NCBI GenBank assembly: GCA_026182355.1
Contig: JAPFBL010000008.1
Span: forward strand, 2,171,501-2,235,500
Reading direction: 5' to 3'
DNA length: 64,000 nucleotides
Source of the DNA: Hermatobates lingyangjiaoensis
Taxonomy: Eukaryota > Arthropoda > Insecta > Hemiptera > Hermatobatidae
Each line of letters begins with the position of its first letter. Positions within the stretch are counted from its first letter, which is position 1. Positions 22,899-34,938 of the stretch are shown here, piece by piece. The notes beneath the pieces are model-generated. The model searched no databases, had not been told where the DNA came from, and worked only from the letters and a program-made list of their open reading frames with translations. The position numbers and the translations under genes were made by a program.

Positions 22899-23614
22899 AA
22901 ACTATAGTTTATCGGGACTCGGTCAGTTTTTTAGGTTCAAATTAAACTGTCATTGCCAGAGTTTCGGTCTTTATTTAAAACCTTTTTCATAGGTCTATTA
23001 AAAAGAAAATTAATGCCACTGCATTAGCTGCATACAGTACAAATAATACAATACAAATAATAGCCAAAGAAATGGATGAACAGAGAAGGAAAACTCTGGA
23101 AATGTTATATATTAGAAAGGACCAGTCATCCATTAATTATAGAAGTGACATTTCAAATTTAAATAGTATTTATTCGGGTGTGTTAAGTTAAACATTGTTG
23201 ATAGATGAAAAATTGTGTTAGTGTCTTTTTGGATGTCTGGTGAAATTTGGTTAACTTGCTTGGTTATTTCTTTTCAGTGTCACGTGTTCATTCAGACTAC
23301 AGTTGTTAAAATCCACATACTATTTTTCTTTGTAAAATAATTTGTAATGTAATACTTAGTTTTTCTGTTTCAAAATTTATACTTCTGTTACTTTTCTCAC
23401 TAACCTATAGTCAAAATTTCTATTGTAATTTCTTAATTGTAACTAATTGCTCTTTTATGTATGTTTAATTTTTGAATGATTTTATTATTTCTTATATTTC
23501 CTCTGTTTTTTTTCAGGGCTATGAAAAAGATTTTAAATAACGACCGAAACGTTGGCAATGGGAGTTTAATTTTAAACTGAAGAACTGACCGAGTCCTGAT
23601 AAACTATAGTTTTG
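22899..23614 (+). mobile_element. PLE family C insertion with outward inverted ends
   Basis: The first 95 bp (22899-22993) are the reverse complement of the last 96 bp (23519-23614) at roughly 85 percent identity by eye. Landmarks at the right end are GACCGAAACGTTGGCAATG and GACCGAGTCCTGATAAACTA. Between them lies a PLE C-terminal coding remnant (23060-23191) on the plus strand, then an AT-rich 3' region. The right arm is therefore a longer 3' part and the left arm only a short one, both with 3' ends outward. TA tracts lie just outside both ends (22885-22896, 23644-23657). A MITE with long TIRs is the alternative, but the coding remnant argues for a PLE. Confidence 0.75.
23060..23191 (+). pseudogene. 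PLE family C C-terminal remnant
   Basis: The frame reads RRKTLEMLYIRKDQSSIN then a short tail with LNSIYSGVLS and a stop. This fits the conserved end of Penelope-like proteins (LEALYIRK..PSIN..) and parallels LHILEALYIKDCNPSLN at 10480. The endonuclease domain proper is not present, so the copy is truncated at its 5' side. Confidence 0.7.
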
Positions 23615-23657
23615 TTTCTATTCCACTGTCGATACTTTTATCAATATATATATATAT

Positions 23658-23815
23658 ACATAATTCGAGCTCTGTTCTTCGACGTGGAGAGATCTCTCTC
23701 ACTTCGTCCTCTCTTCTAGTCTATTCCTGATGACAAACACCAGTTTGAAATATCGAGAATTCAGGAAGTGTGCTTCATTTTTCTGTGTCGTGCTTTGTGT
23801 AATTTAAAGTATATA
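23658..23815 (+). mobile_element. PLE-like tail fragment with hairpin
   Basis: After a TA tract comes a CT-rich lead, then CTGATGACAAACACCAGTTT followed by GAAATATCGAG (23728-23757). This has a CTGATGA box, a short AAA/TTT stem and a GAAA box, as in the PLE ends here. It ends near ATATATAAG at 23811. No coding. Confidence 0.5.
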
Positions 23816-23995
23816 TAAGTTAGCAGAGTTGGCGGTGACTGTACCGGCGGCATTCCCGGTCATAGTCTTTGTTTACGCACAGACACACATTATCAAGGCT
23901 GGCCTCGAGGAGGGGGTCAGCCAGTCAGTGTGTTGCGCTTGTATAATAAACATTACCTTTCATTCCTGTGTCATTTACAATTCGAGTTCCTACTC
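23815..23995. other. GC-richer island, candidate regulatory element
   Basis: Complex sequence including CTGTACCGGCGGCATTCCC and a CAGCCAGTCAG region. The short frame through it shows no domain. It sits between a PLE tail and a (TA)n tract. Confidence 0.3.
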
Positions 23996-24009
23996 ACTCA
24001 AATTAACTT

Positions 24010-24031
24010 GTATATATATATATATATATAA
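24010..24031. repeat. (TA)n tract
   Basis: Eleven TA units adjoining a family E tail. Confidence 0.95.
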
Positions 24032-24300
24032 AGATTTCACATAAACATGTGTAATAACAATCAATGATCAAACCACAATACGAAATGGGAAAACAAGACT
24101 AAGATCTTTCAATCGTAACAAGCAGTGTTTGTCAGAGTCAAAACCCAACAGAAACACTAGCTGCAGAAAACATCTGGTGAAAGGTTGAGAAGATTGGGAG
24201 GGAAGAGTGGTATTTTAAAAGGGTGAAAGCGCAGGAAAGGACTAATGTCCAGAAAGGGATGTTTGGGGAAACAAAAGAGTACAGTGAGGAAGATTAGATT
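24032..24300 (-). mobile_element. Family E PLE-like tail, single copy
   Basis: It matches 11045-11238 along its length, in the same orientation: AAAGATTTCACATAAACA, then ACCACAATACGAAATGGG, GACTAAGATCTTTCAA, TCAGAGTCAAAACCCAAC, GCAGAAAACATCTG and GGGAGGGAAGAGTGGTATTT. It reaches further upstream (in element sense) than the 11045 copy. The CTGACGA box is mutated (TTTGTCAG on the plus strand), so the hairpin is weakened. Confidence 0.75.
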
Positions 24301-24639
24301 TTCTAAGAGTAAAAAACCCTCTTTGGAGAGGCTATTACCCTCGTAACGAAAGTATCAAGTTTGAAGAGACCGTCAGGAAAAAGAACGGACATTACTGCTT
24401 TCAATTTTTTACCTCAAATAATATGATTCATCCAAAACTAAAATTAATACCAAATATCATTTTTTTAGTGTGCTGAAAAGAATTAGTGATCCAATATTTT
24501 TAACAAAATCAAAAGTCTGGATGTTTTATGTTATAGTTGATATTAGATAGGAGTAACTAGTGAACAGAATGGATGAAGAAACAGGGCAATTAGTATGACT
24601 GCATGGCAATGAATAAGCAAATTAACAATTGGCTGGTTG

Positions 24640-24885
24640 TTAGAGGAGGCGTGAAAGTGAGATGTATTGTGCCTAATGGACCGGCTGGAGTACTGGCGCT
24701 CACTTAAGAACAAACAAGTGGCCAGAGACAGGGGGCTAAGTGGAAATTATGACTGCCCAACAGGGGAATTTATTAAAAAACGCCTGCCTTCAGGAGATGC
24801 GGGCGGAAGATACTCGCCCCGGGGGCTTCATTTATTTCTTACGTCATTATCAACGCGCTATCAAGAGGAAATATTTTAACAGAAG
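24640..24885. other. GC-richer island, candidate regulatory element
   Basis: About half G+C, with CACTTAAG (an NK-type homeodomain-like core), CAAGTGGCC, GAATTTATTAAAAA and CGCCCCGGGGGC. A 70-codon frame (24667-24879) has no domain. Sharp composition edges and high complexity resemble the other islands. Confidence 0.35.
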
Positions 24886-25422
24886 AGAGACTAAATGACA
24901 TTATCATCTCTAGAATAATTTTCAATTAACAAGTCAACACCCTGTATAATTCTACATTACATTATGAACCCTATAGTCTTCATTGAAGAACTTCAACGAA
25001 TGGTAAATTCTGGTAAGAAAAATTTATTCTAGATAAAAGTATACTGTCTGCTCCGCTAAAATTGTGGAGGAGACAGACTTCATTTACTGCATTCACAGTT
25101 TACTAATCTCCATCAACAGCCAACCGAATTTCATTTTCGTGTTTATTGTACAGATTGGGAAACAAAAATTAGAATCTTATAACGCACTCAAATCTATAGT
25201 TTGGCATAATTTCAATCTGTAGGAATAATTTTAATTATCCATTGTAATGGAAGTTTTCTGGAATGCTGTAATGATGCGTACATTACGTATTTAACTAAAG
25301 GTAACTGTTTAAAGACACGTGTAAGACAACACCAAAACAAAACTCACTGCTTCAGAGATTGTAGACTCAGTGCGATGGTTTTCCTCTATCTCTGTTGAAC
25401 ACTTTCAATCCAAAAATTTGAG

Positions 25423-25470
25423 ACTGTAAGGGTGTGTTTTTAATTTATTTAATATATAGGTATAAATGTA
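25423..25470 (+). repeat. Family D tail fragment
   Basis: AAATTTGAGACTGTAAGGGT then GTGTTTTTAATTT matches the right arm at about 42080-42115. It runs into AT-rich, TA-bearing sequence. Confidence 0.4.
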
Positions 25471-25544
25471 TAATATTTATATATAAGTACATATTTTATT
25501 ATATAATATTATATATATATATAAGTACATACATATAATATTTC

Positions 25545-25645
25545 ACATAAACACGTGATATAAAAATCAACGTCTAAACCAGAATAAGGAATCAGAAATA
25601 TGACTAACATCTTTCTAATTTCTTACTGTAGTTTAGACGTTGATA

Positions 25646-25660
<15 letters not shown>
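25545..25660. mobile_element. Foldback related to family E
   Basis: Inverted arms at 25567-25593 and 25619-25645 contain ATCAACGTCTAAACCAGAAT and its complement. The left flank, TTTCACATAAACACGTGATA, is the family E end. The right arm runs into a (TA)n tract at 25642-25678. It is shorter than other family E palindromes and lacks the hairpin box. Confidence 0.65.
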
Positions 25661-25677
<17 letters not shown>

Positions 25678-25678
25678 C
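25642..25678. repeat. (TA)n tract
   Basis: TA run with one G interruption. Confidence 0.9.
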
Positions 25679-26033
25679 AAAAAATTAGATAAACGATTCC
25701 AAGAACTAAATAATATAAACTAACAGAAAGAACACGCATTGTTCTTTGTTATTATTTAGTTATTGTTTTTAATCAATTTTTTTTGTTATTTATTTTTTAT
25801 TTCTAATTTGTTTCTCTTCACTTTTAATATTTTTTTATTCATAAGATCATTTATTAATCATTGTAAATATTTATATTTTTTACCTGTGTAAAAATGAAAC
25901 TATTTCAGTCCTTACTTGTCTTCGAAATGACTCCAATATTCCTAACTGTGAAGAGGTAGTGTTAATATAGTAGTAAGTGTTTCTGATCTTTTTTAAGTAC
26001 GTTCTTCCTAGTGTTACTGTTCTATTTTATATT

Positions 26034-26285
26034 ATATATATATATATATATATAAAGATTTCACATAAACACGTGAAATAACAATCAATGATCAAACCAC
26101 AATAAGAAATGGGAAAACAAGGCTAAGATCCTTCAACTGTAACAAGCAGTCTTCGTCAGTTGGGTTTTTGACTCTGACGAAGACCGCTTGTTAAGATCTT
26201 AGTGTGAAAGGTTGAAAGATCTTAGTCTTGTTTTCCCATTTCTTATTGTGGTTTGATAATTGATATATACATATATATATATATA
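26034..26285. mobile_element. Family E palindrome, outward ends
   Basis: The left arm 26055-26160 (minus sense) and right arm 26161-26262 (plus sense) meet at the GTTGGGTTTTTGACTC segment. Both run outward through GACTAAGATC / GATCTTAGTC, AAGAAATGGGAAAACAAG and its complement, to TA tracts on both sides (26034-26054, 26263-26285). The right arm has a local rearrangement (about 26192-26212, duplicated AAGATCTTAG) that breaks one hairpin. It has no coding. Confidence 0.85.
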
Positions 26286-27959
26286 ATAAAACAAAATATA
26301 TATTTTCAGTCGGGTGCTGATTATCCGCATACTCGTAACTGATACTCTTCAAACAATAAAGAAAATATATTTAGTAAGAAAAAGTATATTTCTAATAATG
26401 TTACTACAAAACTATTGATAAAAAGTGCCTTATCATCAGTTAAGGATAAGGATCAGAAACCATACTTATCATTTTCATCAAACAGCTTTCATGTCAGTCT
26501 GTCGAACTTAAGTGTGGAGTAATGATTAACTCACTCATAGATATCCAAACATCGAAAAGTAACTGAGGGGTATTTAAAAGAGTTAACTATTGAACCTCAA
26601 AATTCACTTGTTTCACAATATTACTTACTCTAATCTCTTTTTTTTTTTGTTCAGTTATCTACATAAAATTGGTAATCTGATTATATAAACAATAAATTCC
26701 TGAGGTAATATTTCGACATGGATTAATTATTTAGCTGGAGACAATGAGAAAGGAGATTCTTTTTACTGATATTGCCACATAATGGAAGAGAATAGATAAC
26801 TCCTTTACCTTTGTCAGGTACATTGAAGAACAATTGTTAATAAAATTCTAAGATAATCAGACTGTTTTGGACAGAAGACTCGTGTTCATTGAATAGGTAT
26901 TTTTTAATGGATGTTGGATAAAGCTAAAAGTTTTCAATGAACTCGTTTGCAATATTGTATCTGCTTGAATAACTTTATTAAAACCTTGCCATTAAATAAG
27001 TTGATTTGATCGATTATTACACACATACAAAGCGGCACTGGAAATATCTTTAGTAAAACTTTTCAGTAAAGATGTCAGAAAATCAACAACCAACTTAAGA
27101 TTTCAATCGTAAAAACGAACTCTATTTATAGTTTTCATTGTGTTTACCACAAAAGAAAAAGGAATAAATCAATGAAATTTTAAAACGTGTCATGCAGGAA
27201 GAATAAATATATTAATTAAGTAAGAATAAATAAATATATAAATATTGTCATCTCAAATTCTGTTTTGCTAAGAAAATTGTAAATTCCTGTTAAAATACAA
27301 AAAAAAAGCACATATAGTAAACTAACACAATTACTATATATAGTGTTTGGTAAATCTATCTTCAGTAAAAAAAAAAAGAAACAGGCACGATGAAAAGTGA
27401 TGCAGATAACTATGTAGGGTTGCTCTCTGCTTTTTCTGCAGCGTTCATGGTATTCCACTCTATGGGATACAATCGACAATATTTTTTTTAAAAGAGTGAT
27501 TTTTTCCTGAAGACGGATTAAAGAAAATTAGAAATAGTTCTTGTATTGTTTTATTATCTTTACTACTTTTCTTCGTGTTTGAACTCGTGTTGTCTAGTTT
27601 GGATATAGTCCTCGATATTTTTTGGATATATAAATATACACTGTCTAATGCTATACAGGAGAAAAACACAGACAGAGAGAAACTATTAATAGACAAGTAT
27701 ATAGATAAGTCGATTATATAACTAATAGACAATTATTGATGGAGTCAGTATATGGAGTTAGTAATATTATTTGAAGTATTTTTTTTGTATTTTTCAAGTA
27801 ATTTATCAAAAACGAAAACAGTAACTAGACCACTTACAGTCATGATAGAAATTTCCCTATTTCAACGTTTATGCAGATTGTAAAGATGGCTTAAAAGCCT
27901 GAGACTTGGCTGTTGTATTAGAACAGTAGAGATTGTCTTTAGCAAAGGTGCAGTTGTTT

Positions 27960-28340
27960 AACCTCTTTTACGCTTCATCTTTGAAGGCAGAAAATTCCGG
28001 AGGTTTGCTGGCATGGCGGGAGAGTTGGTTTTGGCGTTGAGATGGGATTGGCAGATAGACCACGGTATGTGACTGCGAATTCGCGGTTGCATTCCAAACC
28101 CCCTAAAATTAATTACAACATATTGCCCCCAAAATAATCAATTCCATTCCCCCCCCCCCTCTTTACTCGTCAACAATTTGTTTACCCTCAATCCCCAAAC
28201 CCCATCCTCCCTCCCTTTCCCCCATTCCTGCTTATCCAAACCCATAATTCCCACACATTCAATCTAACGTAAGCATATCGCACTCCAACCGTTAACAACC
28301 TTCGATATTTATAGCTTCAATTACACAGGAAATCGTGTAA
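27960..28340. other. GC-richer island with a C11 run
   Basis: Two parts. The first (27990-28095) is complex and GC-rich with GCGAATTCGC, a 10 bp palindrome at about 28075-28084. The second (28096-28290) is a C-rich, G-poor segment with C11 at 28149-28159. No reading frame. Candidate noncoding element. Confidence 0.3.
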
Positions 28341-29255
28341 TATTTCTTTAAAGTAATCACTTTTTAAAACCCTCGTTTATTTCCCTCCCTGCCTTTTTAG
28401 TTTTTTATTGATTTTTTTTTAATACCTAACGTTACATGGAGAATTTCCAGTAACCATTACCATCATAACACCACTCATCAATTTTTGTTTACTCTTTCTT
28501 TATTTTTTTAATAACTTGAAATCATTACATCAAAGACAACAAGTTTTAAAAGAACAGAACGAGAATATTCTAGTAAGGAATAGGCCTAACTAGAATATGT
28601 CTAGGAATTAAAAAAGTGTCAACTAGATTGGAAAGTTTGCTCAACCTTTGCCATAAATAAGTCTTGATAGTAGATTGACATTATATACCTTATATAAGTG
28701 AAAATGATACTTATAAATTAAAGAAATATCATCCATGTAACAGATGCAGAGTATCAGAAGAAGTTAGCGAGTTGTTAGGATACTTTACTCTAGTTTTACT
28801 CTTTCTGGAGGGTTTCATTACTCTATAAATAGCAACTCTTCTTATTTATTGATAAGAACTGCTCTCAAACCGAAATAAAATATTCTTAAGTACATATTTA
28901 CTTAACAAAGCAAAAAAGCAGAAAGGGTGAAAAGAGAGTTTTATGAAATACCCACTGAAATCTTCAACACTCAGAGTGGTCTACGGAAATACAAGATAAA
29001 TTAACGCCATGACGGGGTATAATCGAGACTACTGGAGATAGAGAGGCTATTCAGCTGTTGGAGAGAGTAGGAAATATCATTAGTGTTGGAATGATGAATC
29101 AAACACTGCCTACAAAGGCTGACAGTCTTTCTGTACGGCAACTACACGTCGAGAATACAGGCCTACAAAGAGAGGGGAGTCAGGTATTTGAAAACGTTTA
29201 TGCATTTTAGAAGGACGATAGAATAAAATAAATAAAACTAGAAACAAATGATGCA

Positions 29256-29258
<3 letters not shown>
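28341..29258. other. AT-rich noncoding sequence
   Basis: No gene or repeat identified. Confidence 0.5.

Positions 29259-29329
<71 letters not shown>
29259..29329. repeat. (GT)n microsatellite
   Basis: About 35 uninterrupted GT units. Two open frames running through it (poly-Thr-His on the minus strand) are artefacts. Confidence 0.97.
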
Positions 29330-30102
29330 GTGCGTAAAATTTTCAAAATTAAAAACATATCTCCAAAGAGGCTTATTGGTAACTGAAACTGGCATAAGAC
29401 TGAGAAAAGAGTAAACAATTACAATCCTATATTATTTAAAATCATTAGTAAAAGACAAGAAGTTAACTCTCTCGTTTCATTCTTAGAGTCCTCTCCCAGA
29501 TGACAATATACTGATCAAAATAAGTGTTGTATCTATTTTATTGCTTATTATAGCTATATATAAATCGTACTATACCTATAGAACGAAAGGATTGCACCTT
29601 GATAGACCTAGGTAGAAAGGATTGCACCCAGTGCATTTAATTACCTTTATCAGAGGTGAAAATTGATTCCTCAAACAGGTCAATTTCTCATTAGCTGTTA
29701 TCGATTGAAACGTTACTTGTAGTGGTCAATATGTAACTAGACTAATATGTAGGCTGAAACTTCTCATAATTAGTTTAATATGTACACGGGGAAGCAAAGA
29801 CTAGTTACTAAGTTATATATACGCATATTGTTAGTTTCACAGATGTTCGTCAACATTACATCATTACTCACATCTATCATATTTTACGATATCGCAAAGC
29901 AATCATGAGACCAGACGGATTAGCATAATAATATGAGATAACTTACAGGTGAGAATCACTAATAGATCACTAATAATATTACTAATCACTAATACTACAC
30001 TAATAGATAATCACTAAAACTAAACATTTTGTAAAAATTACAGTTACCTCGAAATAATTCTGTTAGATTTTAGTTGAATTAGCACAAGGAATACAAAGAA
30101 AA

Positions 30103-31424
30103 AAATCTGGAGTGGCCTACACTCAACTTTACTATAGGTAAACTCATTATTAATGTTCTTGGGTATATAATATATAATGTCTCATTTAAGAATAATGTAC
30201 ATAATTAAATGGGAGATACTTATTTCTATAGTCTTTCATTTCTGAGGTAGTACAGATAGTGATTGATCGACTTATCAATATATAAGCTTATTTTTGTACA
30301 TCCCACAGCTGATGCAAATAATCTCATTAGTATAACTACAGCAGTAATAACATTTTTGAAAAGCGAAAGTGAAAATTTCTTGATACGAAATAATCTCCTA
30401 CAAGAGAACATGGTGTTTGTTCAAATAGCTCGTGGATTTCTTATATCGTTTACTTGACTTCCTTCTACATTGAATATTTAAGTAAAGTTTTCAAATTTAA
30501 ATCAGAAAAATACTCTTATTTTCTCAGAAAAATATCATAAATATCCAAGAAAAAATTTCGTTTAAGAATAATTTATAATTAGGGATACATAATAATTACA
30601 TTTATTAATCTTCAAACGAAAAATTTCCATTTTGAATTATGTTTTGCATTTTTGGTCTTTTATAGAATTATTATACTGAGAATTTGATGGCTTATTAGTA
30701 TTTATTAAAATCATTTTCCTTCCCCTTTGTCGAAAATCATATATACCAATTATCTCTGAGTGAGTGTTATCTTTTTTCTTGCGTCTTGTGCTCTGTTATA
30801 AGCTTGCTATGAATGTATATTGGAAAAAATATATTAGTAATTAGCCAGTTTACATACTCAACTCAAAGTCGAAGCCAGCTATTTAATATATTTTAAATCA
30901 TTTATAGTTGGGAGTTTTTAATTTTTGAAAATAATAAATATGAACTATTAGACTAGAATAGTTCAATTTTATCTCAGTGGTTTTGCTCAAAATATTTCTA
31001 AATCAATGTAAACATTGTAAAAAAATATCAAAAATTCGACAAGTATAGCAGGTGATCCCTTAGTCTAGGATAAACAAAGAGTTTATATAGCTTTATTGCT
31101 AATTCGCGTAATTGAAACTTCATGAATTTTTTTATGAATTGCTATAATTTTGTCCTATATTTGGTAAAATTGTCATGAGTTTTTAATGAGCCGTTTAACG
31201 TAAAAAAAAAATTTTTCTGAAAACAGAAATCGTACTTTAACGCCTCTTTGGTGAATGTAATTTTGAAAAAGATGATCTGTAATCATTTTCCACATAATGT
31301 TCTATTTTTAAGCATAGTTTATTTTGAACCGTCAAACGACTTTGGGACTTCAAAACATATAATTCGGTCAAAATCTCGAGATCAAATTTTTTCACGATCA
31401 CTATACTTTACTTATAGTAAATTA
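30103..31424 (+). mobile_element. Unclassified repeat T, copy 1 (internally deleted)
   Basis: Its left end GGAGTGGCCTACACTC and its right end TCACGATCACTATACTTTAC then TTATAGTAAA are shared with 56748-58403. Between them, TGAGGTAGTACAGATAGTGA, ATAACTACAGCAGTAATAAC and CCTACAAGAGAA are collinear. About 390 bp found in copy 2 before the right end (the part with the CCCA repeat) is missing here. The ends share a subterminal inverted TTTACTATA.GTAA. No coding region is visible, so it is probably a nonautonomous DNA element or an old retroelement part. Confidence 0.75.
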
Positions 31425-31486
31425 AAAAAGACTGTTAAAAAACTATAGGAGAAAATAAATCATAGGTTAAAGTAAATATAAGGATA

Positions 31487-31770
31487 AGGGTCAGAGTGGC
31501 CCATTGGCTTGTGAGCCCGCCTCTGTCTGGACTCTCAGGTTCATCGAATCAAACAAACTTTGGTCCTCGATTTAGTCACCTGAAAGGTGAAACCCGTTGG
31601 TCCCTTGGCCTTTTTGATGTCAGGTATTCCTTCTACGTACCTACTCTAAATATATTTGGATTAGGTAAAATTCCAGTCTTCAAATTTAGATTTTTCTCTA
31701 TGCATTATCACAAATTGGTAATATTTGGCCTATGTGTGTTCCGTGGGATTTGTATACCGTAACCTAAGGG
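31487..31770 (+). repeat. SINE family 1
   Basis: The head is GTGGCCCATTGGCTTGTGAG, CCTCTGTCTGGACTC, then the B-box-like AGGTTCATCGAATC. The body has GTCAGGTATTCCTTC, CTACTCTAAATATATTTGGA and TTAGGTAAAAT. The tail is TGTGTTCCGTGGGATTTG then CCGTAACCTAA. The 88-codon frame is incidental. Confidence 0.7.
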
Positions 31771-32339
31771 AATACAAAGATGTAAGCCTATTAGTAGAAG
31801 CCAAATATGTGCATATTCAAAAGTTTTAAAACTAGGATATCCCATCTGTTGTACATCATCTTGTAGGTGTTGTACTACCTGTTATAGGTGAGACGTCTAG
31901 TTCAGAATTTTTACATCATAACATTCTTTATAGCAAAAGGAGGAATACTGTCTCGGCCTGCTAAGGTTCTACGATTAAAACAGCTTCTTACAATAGTTTA
32001 CAACTAATTAATTTTTATTTATTACGTAATTTATTAATATTTGATCGCGGTTATAGGTATAGAAAACATTGAATGACTTAAGTTACTTAGGGTATGGAAC
32101 TTAAACTGTGTTCAGTATGCAAGCTACCACTAATAAGTAGTTTTTTTACTCAGATAAGAAGTGATCTGATGCAAGGGCAAATCTTGAAGTATGTTACATA
32201 CCAAGGCTCAGGTACAAGATACAACAAACCTGTATAATAAATAAAAATAACAAAATACACCTAAGTTGACTATCAAATGTATGAATGAAAAGTAAAAGTT
32301 GAGTCGTTATCAAAGTGGAGTGAGTGCAAAACTAGTGAT

Positions 32340-32660
32340 AAGGGGTGGAAAGCGATAAAGAGTAGAGAAGCACCTGACATGAGGTGAGTGTGCCAACAGA
32401 GATACACGACTCGCACCCTCCCCCGCCCCACAGTCACCGATTAATGCTTCATCAACAAGTTTATTAATTAATGCAGGTTGATGAGGCTGAGGAGAACTTT
32501 TAATAAGGCATTAAGCCAGTCGACAAGTGGGCCAGACCTATTGGGCCCATCCAAACAGACGATTTCGCAAAGCACGTTATCGCCTTCAAGCCAAACATCT
32601 CAGCACTCAACTCTCGCTTTCAATTAACTCAGCTCAACAAGCCTTTATCAAATCCTTCGC
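32340..32660. other. GC-richer island rich in homeodomain-like sites
   Basis: Contains CCTCCCCCGCCCC, a cluster TTTATTAATTAATGCAGG, TTAATAAGGCATTAAGCC and the palindromic TTGGGCCCA. No coding frame. The mix of TTAATTAA-type cores in otherwise complex DNA is what developmental enhancers often look like, but function is inferred only. Confidence 0.35.
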
Positions 32661-32810
32661 CTAAAGTAAATGTTGACGAAACAATTGTCTTAGAATTATA
32701 TTCTATTAACCAGTCTGTCTTTTGAGATGCCCTTGAAACTTGTAACTACTCCTTGATGCAACATTCAAATCTGCATTGCAATTTGCAAAATGCATAGAGC
32801 TACATACCAA

Positions 32811-32925
32811 TGTGAATACGAGTGCCAGAGTGATAATTGAACTCTAGATCTACCAGTTCAGAGGCGAGCACGCAAGCTACTAGACTACCATAGGTTCTGC
32901 CAAGTTACTACCAGTGTAACTTAGT
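32811..32925 (-). repeat. SINE family 1 head fragment, minus strand
   Basis: On the minus strand: TATGGTAGTCTAGTAGCTTG, CGTGCTCGCCTCTGAACTG, TAGATCTAGAGTTCAATTAT, CACTCTGGCACTCG. This is a better kept tRNA-like head (A box TAGTCTAGTAGC, B box AGAGTTCAATTAT) than other copies. The body and tail are missing. Confidence 0.6.
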
Positions 32926-34139
32926 CTTCTTTTAAGTTATGTGCGTAATGCCTATTAAAATAACTAAAAATGATAGATATTGTATCATGTTTTCTCGATA
33001 TCAGGGTAAGACCAAAAACAAAGATTCAAATCTTTAGAATAACACAAAGATTAGTACTGGTTTTAAAATGAGGTAAAAAAACGTACCTTTTGCAAGATTA
33101 GGTATGCAAAAAGAATAGGAGGTTATATTTTCTCAATAATTACTACCTTTCTGACAAATTGTCAACATGCCAAACCCCAATCAAAATCACAAACAAATAT
33201 TTTTTCCATGATAATGTTACAACATCCAGTAATTTAGAGAAAAAAAAAAAAGTAAGTAGTAATGAATAATATCAATGTTGAAATTGATTTTAGGAGATAA
33301 TATGGCAGCAAGGGGTTAAATATGTGCCTCTTTTGGAGATATTATTGCAACATGAGTGTTAGAAACGAGGATTTGATGAAGAATTTACCATGTAACCTTA
33401 TCTCGTTAAACTGATATCCTGAAAATTATCATAAACAGCCATTTGAAGGTTGATCTGCTGTTCAATGTGGTAGATGAGTCACTCTAGGAGAAGCAAAACC
33501 AACATTTATAGTATAGCACTGATACAATAAACCTGATACGCGTAATTTGCAGTAGGGACAAATATTATGTATTCAGTAAGAAATTATTAAGTACAGGAAA
33601 CCATTATTATTATATTATAAAGGTTAACTACCAATTACCTTATTATTTCTTTTTCTTGGCACGGCTCTTCTAATTCTCAATTTTAATTGTTCAAGCTTAC
33701 TTATTGAATATTTTAAATGAATGGTTGCATTTATAACAGAAATAGTATAAATCAAACGGTGTTAATGCTAAACAGTAATTGAGATGTATTAATAAAAGCT
33801 AATTTTTAACTCAGGATAAAATACCTGAGGTTTAAATAAAATCAAGCAAACAAAAGCAATAAATTCTCTTTAAAATGTTACCCTCCTGATTCTAAATATA
33901 CTATACATTTTTATTCTTTCATACTGCCTTTGAAACAGGTTTTTACTTTTCTCTTCTGGTTGGTGGTTGTATTTTATAAAGATGTGTGTTACATATGTAG
34001 GTATCTTATTAGAATATCTGTTTGAATGCATGGGTGTAGGTTGAGTCCAGTTATTTACGCCAGTACCTTAATGTAAGGACTACATGGTTGTCCTCATATA
34101 CTACATATTTCCTATATGAATGGTACATGCTAAGCTGCC

Positions 34140-34390
34140 TGCAGGTCAGAAGAGCTGAGTCACAGGTGAGTGGAGAAGAGATTGGTGTGCGGCCGGCGTG
34201 GTAATGGAAGCCCAAGTGACCTGGGGGTCAGCCAAGGCGGCTGCAACAGGCCGCTCTCCCTGATTGAATTGTATCCCTGCCCCCGGGGGCAGTTTTTTTT
34301 TGTGGTCACTTTACCTTCTTCCATCCTCCACCGTGTTACACCCTCCAATCTCCGTTCTTTTCCACTGGTTTCATATCCACCAAATCATTT
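34140..34390. other. GC-rich island with 16 bp palindrome
   Basis: Contains a perfect 16 bp palindrome CTGCCCCCGGGGGCAG (34277-34292) followed by T8, and TGACCTGGGGGTCA (34217-34230), two outward-facing GGTCA half-sites with four bases between, as nuclear receptors can bind. Overlapping frames on both strands (34160-34348 minus, 34170-34397 plus) have no domain. Among the strongest island candidates in the window. Confidence 0.4.
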
Positions 34391-34778
34391 GCCATAGACT
34401 CCTCTGTCACTATTATTAAAACAATTATTTTAATCCTTTTAAATGGATTTACAATCAATAGGTACTGTCAATGAAAATTGATATAAATCAGATTGTATAC
34501 AAAATTTACTAAACATGTTTTATTTTTACGATTCATTATAATATATGAAAAGAAAATACTAACTGACTTTACACATAATGAGTAATGGACTCTTTTTACT
34601 TTGATGTAAAGTTGCGTCTGTTATTGAAGTAACCCCTAAAACAGATCATCTAAAATGGTTTATGAAATGGCACAAACTATTTGGTGATCAATTTATGTTA
34701 ATAGTGATATACAAAAGTTAATTTAATTCAAACATTTAATGGAATTTGATTAAATTTGTTGACTCGTTATAAGAAGGT

Positions 34779-34938
34779 ATTAGGATATGATTGTAGCGGC
34801 TAATCTCAGTTGGGGAAGAAATGGCTTCTTTGTAAAGAACCAGAAGTGAGTAAAGAAAGTGCTCGCATGAAATACTGCCCTTTACAAAGAACTCATTTCT
34901 TCACCATTTGAGATTAGCCACTACAGTCATATCCTAAT
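34779..34938. mobile_element. 160 bp foldback, MITE-like
   Basis: Arms of about 50-60 bp: ATTAGGATATGATTGTAGCG then GCTAATCTCAG, pairing with CTGAGATTAGCC-like sequence and CATATCCTAAT at the other end, with several mismatches and an inner pair CTTTGTAAAG / CTTTACAAAG. No TA tracts flank it, and the hairpin boxes of the PLE-like foldbacks are absent, so it is a different kind of element. Confidence 0.7.

Noticed and set aside
29110..29418. Two minus-strand open frames with long Thr-His runs
   Set aside because: Artefact of the (GT)n tract at 29259-29329.
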